This document shows positions 16,557 through 24,134 of a DNA stretch of 36,402 bases, one piece after another. The DNA lies in NCBI GenBank assembly GCA_000482145.1, contig AUXH01000136.1, positions 1 to 36,402 of the forward strand. Direction: 5' to 3'. Numbering within the stretch: position 1 is the first letter of the stretch; every line of letters begins with the position of its first letter. Made by a program: the position numbers and the translations under genes. The notes below the pieces were generated by a model, which saw only the letters and a list, made by a program, of their open reading frames with translations, had not been told where the DNA came from and ran no database searches. Source of the stretch: Strigomonas culicis. Its lineage: Eukaryota; Euglenozoa; Kinetoplastea; Trypanosomatida; Trypanosomatidae.

Positions 16557-16958
16557 GAATGCTATAGAAGTATATGTATATACCCCTTTTCTGTTCCTTT
16601 TGTATGCTAGTGGCGGATGGAAAGTATGAGGAGGGAAGGGTTACATGATGTGTAAACAACGCACGTTGTTTTACAGAGCAAAGAGTTCATATCTTTTTAT
16701 TGTCTCTTCATTTCAAGCTCTCCATCTTATGGACTTCTTTTTTTTTATTTCGCTCTGCATTACTTTAATGTTAACACACCAGGGGACCTATTGCGTTTAT
16801 AACAAACAAACGCAACGGTTACTCTTCTTCCAGCAAACACACACGCACAATCACACAACCAGTCACCACTGCAATCCTAAGCTCATTATTAATATGTAGA
16901 AGTATGTAAGTAAGGAGGGGGGGGGGAGGCAGACGGAGGGAGACGCACCTGCGCTCAA
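16557..16958. other. Spacer between the NUDT19-like gene and the DUF167 gene
   Basis: This 402-base AT-rich spacer holds the 3' UTR of the NUDT19-like gene and the DUF167 leader. A run of G's lies at about 16918-16926. No gene is supported. Confidence 0.8.
16607..16640 (-). promoter_or_regulatory. Candidate trans-splice acceptor for the DUF167 gene
   Basis: A pyrimidine-rich tract at 16611-16640 on the minus strand leads to AG at 16608-16607, about 50 bases before the ATG. Confidence 0.55.
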
Positions 16959-18458
16959 CTACGCGCTGGTCGGACCATCCCCACGCGGCCCCTTCTTGTC
17001 CGGATGGCTCGCGCCGCTGCTCATCTCCGCGTTCGGCGCCATGAAGTTATGCCGGACGGGGATGAAGCCGTCCTTGTCCTCGCGCCCATCCTGCAGTGTG
17101 TACTGCGGGACGGGGTACGCCGTGCGGCCCTCCTCATGGAGGTGGAACGGGTTCGTGCGCGGGGCGACGCCGTACCAGTCCTCGTCCGGCTCCCGCCGCG
17201 CGCGCTCGTCATGGGGCGCGGCGGCCTGCAGCGGCGGTGCGTGGCGGGCGCGGTTGGGGTACGGCGTATCTGCGTAGACGCGGTCGACGTCGGTCGCCTC
17301 GGCGAGCAGCGCGGGTGCCTCGCGCTCGAGCGCCAGCTGCAGCTCCGCCTCGACCGCGGGCCGCTCCTCGAAGACGGCCCGCACGCCGAAAGGGTAGTCC
17401 TTTTCGTAGACGAAGCGCCGCACGTACTTCTGCGCGCGGTCCTCCGCCGACGTCGCCGCGTGGTGGAAGTCGCCCGGCAGCAGCACAGTCGCGACCTTTT
17501 GCTGCCCGTGGTGGTACAGCTCCGGCTGCACGACCGTCGGCTCCGTGCGCAGGTTCGTCTGCTTGTGCGCCATCACATCCGCGTAGGTCGGGCACGCGTT
17601 GGCGAGCTCGCTGAGCGTTATGATGTTCGCGGTCGGCGTGTTGAAGATGCCGGCGTTGAAGCGCGCGATGGCCTCCATCGGTGACACCCACACGAGCTTC
17701 TCCTTCACCGTCGAGAGCGTCAACTGCACGTCGAAGATGCGGTCGAACGGCACAATGTAGGTGCGGTTGTCAAAGCGAAACGTCTCCGTGTCCGGGGTCA
17801 CGATGCGGCGGAAGGGGATAAGCTGCGAGAGCACCGTCTCCATCGGCAGCTCCAGCACGTCCACAAGCTGCTTCATCGCTTGCGGGAAGGAGTAGGTGAT
17901 GAGGTACCAGCGGCGCGGGCCGGGCGGGCCCTCCACCTCCGCGATGCCGCCGCCCTCCTCCGGCACGAGCAGCAGGTTGAAGTGCGTGAAGAGGGAGCGG
18001 AAGGCGGCCAGCCGCTCGTGCAGGTCGGAGTACTGCGTGACCACGCCGCGGCGGTGCAGGATGCGGTTCCACTCCACGCTGCGGTCCTCCAGGTGCACCG
18101 GGGCGGAGGGCAGAATGAACTGGTCCTTCAGCAGCCGCCCCTTGCTCTCGCGATACATCATCAGCACCTTGTAATCGTTGTCCTCGCCGCGCGCGACGGC
18201 GTCTGGGTCCGCGTGCTTGTTGTGCCCAATGACGATGCTCGTCGCCGCCGCGCGGGTCGGGATGGGGTCGCCCAGCTTCGGCTTCGCGCCGTAGTCGCGG
18301 TCCGCGAAGGGGACCGGCGTCGACCAGTAGTCCTTGAATTGCTCCTTGTAGGGACTCTGCTGCACCTCGAGGAGGAGGTTTCGCAGGCCGGGCTTGCTGC
18401 GGAAGCTGGGGCTCTCACCCGACACATTCAGCAGCCGGTATACGCGGGTGCGCTGCAT
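16959..18458 (-). CDS. NUDT19-like protein with degenerate Nudix box
   Basis: This 499-aa protein follows the layout of NUDT19/RP2-type Nudix hydrolases, which cleave CoA derivatives or capped RNA ends. After an N-terminal part (about 1-65) comes the Nudix core: AATSIVIG and YKVLMMYRES (about 65-105). LPSAPVHLEDRSVEWNRIL follows, aligning with the FPGG...W region. The Nudix helix, expected as REAFEEAG, reads RSLFTHFN at about 154-161, so the metal-binding glutamates are gone. Later motifs fit the family (RRIVTPDTETFRFDNRTYIV; VSPMEAIARF, with the Ala-helix at the end). The protein is therefore probably not an active hydrolase. An in-frame ATG at 18608 would add 50 hydrophobic residues but lies upstream of the acceptor at 18494, so M at 18458 is chosen. 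Trypanosome mitochondria have a Nudix RNA factor, MERS1; identity with it cannot be judged here. Confidence 0.85.
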   Translation of the reverse strand: MQRTRVYRLLNVSGESPSFRSKPGLRNLLLEVQQSPYKEQFKDYWSTPVPFADRDYGAKPKLGDPIPTRAAATSIVIGHNKHADPDAVARGEDNDYKVLMMYRESKGRLLKDQFILPSAPVHLEDRSVEWNRILHRRGVVTQYSDLHERLAAFRSLFTHFNLLLVPEEGGGIAEVEGPPGPRRWYLITYSFPQAMKQLVDVLELPMETVLSQLIPFRRIVTPDTETFRFDNRTYIVPFDRIFDVQLTLSTVKEKLVWVSPMEAIARFNAGIFNTPTANIITLSELANACPTYADVMAHKQTNLRTEPTVVQPELYHHGQQKVATVLLPGDFHHAATSAEDRAQKYVRRFVYEKDYPFGVRAVFEERPAVEAELQLALEREAPALLAEATDVDRVYADTPYPNRARHAPPLQAAAPHDERARREPDEDWYGVAPRTNPFHLHEEGRTAYPVPQYTLQDGREDKDGFIPVRHNFMAPNAEMSSGASHPDKKGPRGDGPTSA

Positions 18459-18493
18459 ATAATATGTATATATGTATCTCTGGTGCCGTTCGA

Positions 18494-18540
18494 CTAAAGA
18501 AGAGACCCATGAAGAGCAGAATACAAAAGAAGAAGGAAAG
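18494..18540 (-). promoter_or_regulatory. Trans-splice acceptor that decides the NUDT19-like start
   Basis: A polypyrimidine tract at about 18499-18540 on the minus strand runs without any AG until 18495-18494. The mature mRNA would begin near 18493, excluding the ATG at 18608 and leaving the ATG at 18458 with a 35-base leader. Confidence 0.65.
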
Positions 18541-18921
18541 CAATACAAAGAAGACAGTAAAACACTCCTGCAGAAATACACATACACACTTAAAGAAGAA
18601 GCACACATTATGATGATAATGATGGTGATTCATGTATCTTTTTTTTTCGTTCCAACAGTCATCATGAAGTACAAACGTGATGGAAGCACAAATAACGCGA
18701 CCATATAGACAAAGAAAAATGAAACAAAAAAGAAAAAGAAAATACCAACAACGAGGGAAATGCGCATCATTCTTACGAATACACATTTATTGTTATTTCC
18801 TGATCGTGTTTTGCAGCCTTTTTATCCCACTTTTGTTTCCCTATTCCATGTGTGCTATCATACCTATACTCTATTACCATGCAAGGATCCATTATTACAC
18901 TTCCGATCACTGTTTTTCCAC

Positions 18922-18950
18922 ATTTTTATTTATAGTTTATAAATAAAAAT
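18922..18950. repeat. Perfect 13-bp inverted repeat (A/T hairpin)
   Basis: Bases 18922-18934 are exactly complementary to 18938-18950, separated by a three-base loop. All stem pairs are A:T. The element lies in the 3' UTR or spacer downstream of the RGG gene. Confidence 0.8.
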
Positions 18951-19067
18951 CCTCTAAATAATTCTCTTCTCCGTTTTTTCTTTCCCTTTCGTTTCACTTA
19001 TCGTATACACACAGGCACACTCTCTCGCTTTTTTCTTCTTTCTTGTGTGCGTGTTGGATCTACTGCT

Positions 19068-19541
19068 TTAGTCACGAGAGAAGCGCGCGCGAGAAAGAAC
19101 GTCGCGTCTATTGCGGCTGCGCTGGCGCTCGTTGCGGTCGACGAGGCGGCCGCGGCGGCTGGCGCCGCCGCTCTTCACGCCGCCGCGGGGGCGGCGCTCC
19201 ACGACGACGATGACCTCGCGGTCACCGCCCCCACCGCCACCGCGGTGACGGCGACCGCCACGGTGGGTGCGCGTGCGCGGGCGGTCATCCTCATAGCGGC
19301 TGCGGCGCGGACCATCGTCGCGGCGGGCCGACGCGCGCACGCGGCGGCCACCGCGGCGGCTCGCCGGGCGGTCATCGTCGCGACGACGACGGTCGGTGCG
19401 CTTCCGCGCACCGCCGTTGCGCGCGCCGCCGTTACCGGCACCACCGCTCTTGTTATTGTTGTTGTGCTTTGGGCGGCGCAGATCCTTGCCGATGTTCTGG
19501 TCCTTGATGAAGTCGGAGAGAGGACGGTCCACGATTTCCAT
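19068..19541 (-). CDS. Arg/Gly-rich (RGG) RNA-binding-type protein with UAP56-binding-like motif
   Basis: This 157-aa, very basic protein has no folded domain. After residue ~28 it is dominated by Arg, Gly and Asp, with repeated RGG, RRGG and GGR motifs typical of RNA-binding, methylated proteins. The N-terminus, DRPLSDFIKDQN at about residues 5-16, resembles the UAP56-binding motif (SLDDIIKLN) of mRNA-export adaptors such as ALYREF and UIF. An Asn tract and a Gly/Ala repeat (GGAGNGGARNGGAR) follow. A nuclear mRNA-export or RNP role is inferred from these short motifs only. There is no RRM, so it is not a standard ALY protein. The start follows an acceptor at 19580, about 38 bases upstream. 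Confidence 0.8.
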   Translation of the reverse strand: MEIVDRPLSDFIKDQNIGKDLRRPKHNNNNKSGGAGNGGARNGGARKRTDRRRRDDDRPASRRGGRRVRASARRDDGPRRSRYEDDRPRTRTHRGGRRHRGGGGGGDREVIVVVERRPRGGVKSGGASRRGRLVDRNERQRSRNRRDVLSRARFSRD

Positions 19542-20124
19542 GATTGCTGTCGCTTTTTTTTTTGTATATACTTATTTCTCTTTTTTTTTATTGTTGTTGT
19601 AGTGGTTTGCATTGAGAAAAGAGAAAAGAAGCGTCAGCATGATGGAGGACATCGGAACGGCGAAACTCAGACATATGATGAGGGTGGAGGTGGCTGAAGA
19701 AGTGTCAACAGCAACAAAGGAGATTGTATTGAGAGTGGAATATTTCGCTTTCAAATACTGAACGATGATCGTGTGCTTCTGGTTATACATATATTAATAC
19801 AATGACAGTAAGACGGTTGTCTTTTCTGTGACTTTTTTTTTCGTTCACAAGAATGATTAACGTTTTCTTTTTTTAGATAAGTGTGCAAAGTGGAAAGATC
19901 CGATAGAGGCAATTAAACAGAAAAAAAATAATTAAAGATATATGATGCAAAACAACAAAATGAAAGTATAAGACTGCAAAATAATCATAATCATAACCAG
20001 TGCTTCATTGGAATTTGATGCTAGCAAGCTAATTAAAAGACAGCGAAGCGCAAAAGAACATTTATTGTTTCTTTTCTGATCAAACAGTCTCTTTTTCCCT
20101 TCCTTTTTTGCTTTTGTTTTTGAT
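19542..20124. other. Spacer between the coiled-coil zinc-finger gene and the RGG gene
   Basis: This 583-base AT-rich spacer holds the 3' UTR of the 673-aa gene and the RGG leader, with several A and T runs. No coding or RNA gene was recognised. Confidence 0.8.
19580..19631 (-). promoter_or_regulatory. Candidate trans-splice acceptor for the RGG gene
   Basis: A pyrimidine tract at about 19612-19631 on the minus strand is followed, after an A/C-rich stretch without AG, by AG at 19581-19580. The 5' UTR would be about 38 bases. Confidence 0.45.
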
Positions 20125-22146
20125 TTAAGGGGCGAACACTAATTCCGTGTTGCACAGCTCACAGCGTACATTGCCGTACTTCTGCTCGTACGTGCATGCG
20201 GGGCAGCACACAAATATATTCTTGTTTTGCGGTCCGTGCGGCATCGAAACCCGGTGCGTCTTAGCGTTATTATTGTTTGTGTTGTTATTGTTATGTGGCC
20301 CTAAGTTTCGCCTGTTCTGCTCATTCAGAATTTGATTGTACGTCTTGCGCCCGCCACCCTGCCCCTCGTACGTGGCGGCGGCTGCCTTACTACCGTGGTG
20401 GTGGTTGTGCGGACGCTCCTTCGGCGCGGGGGCCTCCTGCGTCGCTGGCGTGGCGGCCGCGTGCTGCCTGCAGGGGTCCGCGTAGAGCGGGGCCGCCGTC
20501 CGCTGTGGCGAGAGGACGGCCGCCGCCGATCCGACGGGCTCGCTGGTGCTCGTGTTTGTGCTGCTGAGGCCGCGGCGGCGCGGCGTCAGCGGCCCGGTGG
20601 CGGAGACGCCGCCGGGGCTGACGCGCTCGCTGTCGGGGTCGAACCCCTCGATGCGTACGTTGTGCACCGGGTCCTGCTTCTTCGGCGTGAGCCCCGTCTT
20701 GACCGCCTTGAAGACCTCCTTCTGGAGCTGCTTCAGCAGCGAGTCGCGCTCGCTCTCCAGCCGCCGGATCGTCGCGAAGAGCTTCGCGAGCTGGTCCTCC
20801 ATCTCCATGTCCTTGATGAGCAGCCGCGTGCTGCTCTCGTTCTCCGTGTCCTCCTGGTAGTTCAGCAGCTCCTGCAGCAGCAGCTCGAGGTCGCGCATGT
20901 TGATCATCGTGACACCCGCCGGCGCGTCCGCGGTGGCCGCACCGCTGGTGGTGGTGAGGGGGAAGAGAAAGTCCGCCACGCGCTTCTCCATCGTCGTGCG
21001 CTTGCCGGCCATTTTGCTCTTGTAGTCCACGCAGTCGAGGGTGCCGTGGGGCTCCGCACCCGCCACGGCGACCGGCGCGCCGCTCGTGAAGGTGGCCTTG
21101 CTGTAGTCTTCCGCCGCCGCGGTGTGCTGCGCCGCCTTGAGCTTCTTCACGAGGTGCTCCGACTCCGCCTGCAGCAGGGCCATGCGCGACAGCAGCGCCG
21201 CGTTCTCGTTCACCTGCTGGAGGAGCCGGGCATCGCGCTCCGCGCAGGCCTCGTGGACGTGCTGCCGCAGCAGCGCCTTCGCCTCGCTGTTGGTCGCGAA
21301 GAGCATCTGAATGGCGTCCGCGGCCGGCGTGGCGGCCTTCGCCGCCTCCGCCTGCTGCAGCCGCGCGCGGAGCTGTTCGACCTCGGCGAGCGTGGCCGCA
21401 CAGCGCTGCCGCAGCGCTTCGCAGGCCTGCGTGCGCTGCTGCAGGGCCGCCTGCGCCTCCATCCGCGCCTTCTCCGCCGCCACCTCGCGCGCGAGGGCGT
21501 CGGCGAGCGCCGCCTCGTGCGCGGCGACCTCGTCTGCCGCCGCGGCCGCGCCGGTCGCGTGCTCGCGCTCGCAGCGCAGGCGGCTCTGCTCCGCCGCCTC
21601 CTCGCGGAGCTGCAGCAGCGCCTGCTCCTTCTCTCGGTGCTGCGCCTCGTGGTGCGCGGCCGCCTCGCGGGCCGCGGCGAGCTGCGCGTCGCGCTCCTGG
21701 AGCTCCGCCGTGAGCTGTGCGGCGGTGGCATCGTGCTGCTGCTGCTGCTGTGCGGCAGCGGCTGCCTGCGCCTGCAGGGCCACGATGGCGGCTTCCTTCT
21801 CCTGAAGGACAAATTTGAGGTCGGCGAGCTCGGCGCGCTGCGAGGCCACCTGCTGCAGCAGCTCTTGCAGCGAGACGTTGATGTTCTCGAAGCGGTTGTT
21901 GGACTGGCACAGGATTTCAATTTGGTGATTGCGCTCCTCCAGCTGTACGTGGAGCTGCGACACTTCGATGGTGAGGTGCTCATTCTCTTCCCGGAGCTGG
22001 TACAGCTGCGACAGTCCGGTGCTCTCCAGTTTCTCGTTGAGATCCTCGATTTGCATGCGGAGACTCTCGTTCTCGGAGACGATGTTGGTGAGGTACATGT
22101 TGTCGTCCATCGCACGGTCCAGCACCGAGTTGCCTGGTGTGGGCAT
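20125..22146 (-). CDS. Coiled-coil protein with C-terminal RanBP2-type zinc finger
   Basis: This 673-aa protein has a long coiled coil over about residues 15-345, rich in Glu, Ala, Gln and Arg heptads. A second helical segment lies at about 410-480, after a Thr/Ala-rich linker. A disordered Pro/Asn/His-rich region (about 485-640) follows. The last 25 residues carry CPACTYEQKYGNVRCELC, with Cys at 648, 651, 662 and 665. This CX2CX10CX2C spacing is exactly that of RanBP2/NZF zinc fingers, which bind ubiquitin, RNA or Ran. The usual central Asn is replaced by Gln655 and the leading Trp by Phe or Val. Coiled coil plus terminal NZF resembles ubiquitin-reading adaptors such as the TAB and optineurin classes in layout, but I do not claim homology. 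The ATG follows 12 A's in the leader, and the acceptor is 19 bases upstream. Confidence 0.88.
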   Translation of the reverse strand: MPTPGNSVLDRAMDDNMYLTNIVSENESLRMQIEDLNEKLESTGLSQLYQLREENEHLTIEVSQLHVQLEERNHQIEILCQSNNRFENINVSLQELLQQVASQRAELADLKFVLQEKEAAIVALQAQAAAAAQQQQQHDATAAQLTAELQERDAQLAAAREAAAHHEAQHREKEQALLQLREEAAEQSRLRCEREHATGAAAAADEVAAHEAALADALAREVAAEKARMEAQAALQQRTQACEALRQRCAATLAEVEQLRARLQQAEAAKAATPAADAIQMLFATNSEAKALLRQHVHEACAERDARLLQQVNENAALLSRMALLQAESEHLVKKLKAAQHTAAAEDYSKATFTSGAPVAVAGAEPHGTLDCVDYKSKMAGKRTTMEKRVADFLFPLTTTSGAATADAPAGVTMINMRDLELLLQELLNYQEDTENESSTRLLIKDMEMEDQLAKLFATIRRLESERDSLLKQLQKEVFKAVKTGLTPKKQDPVHNVRIEGFDPDSERVSPGGVSATGPLTPRRRGLSSTNTSTSEPVGSAAAVLSPQRTAAPLYADPCRQHAAATPATQEAPAPKERPHNHHHGSKAAAATYEGQGGGRKTYNQILNEQNRRNLGPHNNNNTNNNNAKTHRVSMPHGPQNKNIFVCCPACTYEQKYGNVRCELCNTELVFAP

Positions 22147-22165
22147 TTTTTTTTTTTAATTCCTC

Positions 22166-22222
22166 CTTATTCGATGGAAATAAACAAATAAATACAATAG
22201 AAGAAAAAAAAAGAAGAAGCAG
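22166..22222 (-). promoter_or_regulatory. Candidate trans-splice acceptor for the coiled-coil gene
   Basis: A long pyrimidine/T-rich tract at 22172-22222 on the minus strand is followed by the first AG at 22167-22166. The 5' UTR would be only about 19 bases. Confidence 0.6.
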
Positions 22223-22705
22223 TAATATCTTCCTTTCTTTCTCTCTTTTTCTCATAACATATACCAACAACGAAAAAAAGAAGAGGAGAGAATCAATATA
22301 GAGAAAAGGGAGAGCACAAGTGAGTGGAGCAGTCAGAACTAATTGTATCAAGCATCTTCCTATCTATCGTATTTAAGATGGGAACGTATATATAATCTAA
22401 TTGTGGGTGCTTTTTTTTTCTTGTTCCTAAATCGTAGTAATAATGAACACTCTCTAATACTATCCTCATGTACTTACCATAAACATATTATGTACATGAT
22501 GATAATGATGATATCGAAAAAAAAGGAGAAACATATGCATGTACAAATGGAAATAGATATTTTCGCTTCACATACTGTAAGAAAGGGATAAAACAAAACG
22601 AGCAACAAAACAAAAAAAAGTATAGCGACACACACCTCTTAGAGAGGAGGAAGCAAAAGTGCACTGCGTATGCATATTGTAATATGATCAAGGAGGAAAG
22701 CAAAA

Positions 22706-22726
22706 GCAAACAAACAAACAAACAAA
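22706..22726. repeat. (CAAA)5 tetranucleotide repeat
   Basis: Five CAAA units lie in the spacer downstream of the membrane-protein gene; they read TTTG on the minus strand. Confidence 0.85.
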
Positions 22727-22875
22727 AAGAAAAGCAACAACAACAAAAACACACACACCAAAAAGTGTATAAGGGATATCGTTTTTTTTTTCGGTTCTAC
22801 CGCAACCGCAATCTATTTATTTTTTTGTTTTCCGCCTACACACTCACATCTGCACTTCCCTGTGGCACCGCACCA

Positions 22876-23754
22876 TCACGTGGGGCTGTTTCCTCCTCGT
22901 GACATAATCACGCTCCCTTCGTGGTAAGTGCTACCCTGATCCGTGCTTGCGCGGCGGCCAAAGCCGTACTGCTGCGCCTGCGCCTGCTCCACCACATCGC
23001 GGAAGCGTTCCATCGGTCCGTTCATAAAGTTGTTCGTGCGGTAGCCGCGGAAGATGTTGGGCGGGACGGAGTTGCGGTCAGAAGGGGCTGGCTGTGTGGG
23101 GCCGCGGCGCGGCATCATAATCCGCGGCGCCGGCGAGTACCCATCGCACCACCACTTGCCGCGGTTGAAGTAGTAAAAGATGATGCCAGCGAACACGAGC
23201 ACGAGCACGCCGTACAGCACGAAGAGGATGATCATCCACAGGGGGCAGCAGCCGCAGGTGCCGATGTTGCGGCCCCACGGGTCGTACTTGGTCTTGCACT
23301 TCGTGATGAAGTCACAGTTGCAGGCCACCGTGGCAGGCGCCTCCGGGCCGCAGAAGTAGATATCACTGCTGCTGTACGTATCCTGATTCTTGTCGTTTTT
23401 CTCGTTGTATGTGCTGAGATACAGCTCCACGTTGAAGTAGCCCTCGAAGTTACTGAACTCCACACAGTGACCTCTCGTGTAGGTGGTACTATCCGTGGTG
23501 GTGTTGACGACCATCGTGTCGCTGGAGAGGGTGCGCGCCGCCCGTAGGGCCTCCGTACCCGCCACGTGTGCGTCGTCAGTGATGGCAGGCGTAACCGGCA
23601 CGGTGTTGTGGCTGTGCGCTGCCCCGACACCACTGATGGACGCGGAGAGGAGAAAGAAAAAGAGCAGTAGCACAGCGAGCACACATGTTCGTGATGGGAA
23701 TGCGGATGCGCCGCACAGCGAGATCTGGGACGGAGACCGCATGACGAACACCAT
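22876..23754 (-). CDS. Type I membrane protein with Cys-rich ectodomain, function unknown
   Basis: I do not recognise this 292-aa protein. Residues about 20-46 form a hydrophobic signal peptide (LAVLLLFFFLLSASISG). An ectodomain of about 120 residues follows, with several Cys including CNCDFITKC and CGCCP immediately before the membrane, suggesting disulphides. A single transmembrane helix lies at about 171-196 (LWMIILFVLYGVLVLVFAGI). The ~95-residue cytoplasmic tail is rich in Pro, Arg, Asn and Ser and contains a short amphipathic stretch (RFRDVVEQAQAQQYGF). The first in-frame codon at 23763 is TTG, so the start is the ATG at 23754; ATG 23742 is a close alternative and gives a cleaner signal peptide. 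The topology would suit a surface or flagellar-pocket protein. That localisation is inferred. Confidence 0.85.
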   Translation of the reverse strand: MVFVMRSPSQISLCGASAFPSRTCVLAVLLLFFFLLSASISGVGAAHSHNTVPVTPAITDDAHVAGTEALRAARTLSSDTMVVNTTTDSTTYTRGHCVEFSNFEGYFNVELYLSTYNEKNDKNQDTYSSSDIYFCGPEAPATVACNCDFITKCKTKYDPWGRNIGTCGCCPLWMIILFVLYGVLVLVFAGIIFYYFNRGKWWCDGYSPAPRIMMPRRGPTQPAPSDRNSVPPNIFRGYRTNNFMNGPMERFRDVVEQAQAQQYGFGRRASTDQGSTYHEGSVIMSRGGNSPT

Positions 23755-24134
23755 TAGGAACAATAATTATAGTAAAAATAATACACAAGAAGAAAAAAGG
23801 TGAAGAGACACCTAAAACAAAACAACAACAATAAAAAACACAATTATTGACAGTAACTAAAAAAAAAAAATAAGGTAAATACAACAACACCAACCAAAAA
23901 AGAAAAAAGTAATGGATTATGTATAATGATCCTTTGGCTTCTCTTTTCCCTTTTACTCAATTTGATACGTTTTAGATTTAGATGGTGAAAAATAAGAAGA
24001 GAGGAGAAAAACGCATAATATACATCTTTACAAACACAACTTTAAACATACTTTTCAAGTTGCACTATACTCATCCCTTGGTATGTGTCTATCATTTTTT
24101 TATATGTTTTTCTTTTTTTTTTTCATTCTTTATT
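23755..24134. other. Spacer between the 655-aa gene and the membrane-protein gene
   Basis: This 380-base AT-rich spacer contains a 10-base A run at 23860-23869 and the acceptor of the membrane-protein gene. Nothing else is recognised. Confidence 0.8.
23812..23842 (-). promoter_or_regulatory. Candidate trans-splice acceptor for the membrane-protein gene
   Basis: A T/G-rich tract at 23814-23842 on the minus strand ends in AG at 23813-23812, 57 bases before the ATG at 23754. A better pyrimidine tract lies at 23790-23805, but the next AG after it falls inside the coding region. Confidence 0.4.

Larger units (their letters stand above)
18459..19067. other. Spacer between the RGG gene and the NUDT19-like gene
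   Basis: This 609-base AT-rich spacer contains the 3' UTR of the RGG gene and the acceptor of the NUDT19-like gene. A perfect A/T hairpin lies at 18922-18950. Short open frames on either strand are low-complexity and not supported. Confidence 0.8.
22147..22875. other. Spacer between the membrane-protein gene and the coiled-coil gene
   Basis: At 729 bases this is the longest spacer. It is AT-rich and holds the 3' UTR of the membrane-protein gene, a CAAA tetranucleotide repeat at about 22706-22726, and the leader of the 673-aa gene. I see no supported gene in it. Confidence 0.8.

Noticed and set aside
18459..18608. Fifty-residue hydrophobic N-terminal extension of the NUDT19-like protein
   Set aside because: It lies upstream of the predicted splice acceptor at 18494 and has spacer-like composition.
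18677..18946. Plus-strand short frames in the spacer after the RGG gene
   Set aside because: The composition is low-complexity and AT-driven; no acceptor or homology was seen.
20332..22191. Plus-strand open frame opposite the coiled-coil gene
   Set aside because: It is the reverse complement of a GC-rich coiled coil. Its composition is an artefact and no acceptor precedes it.
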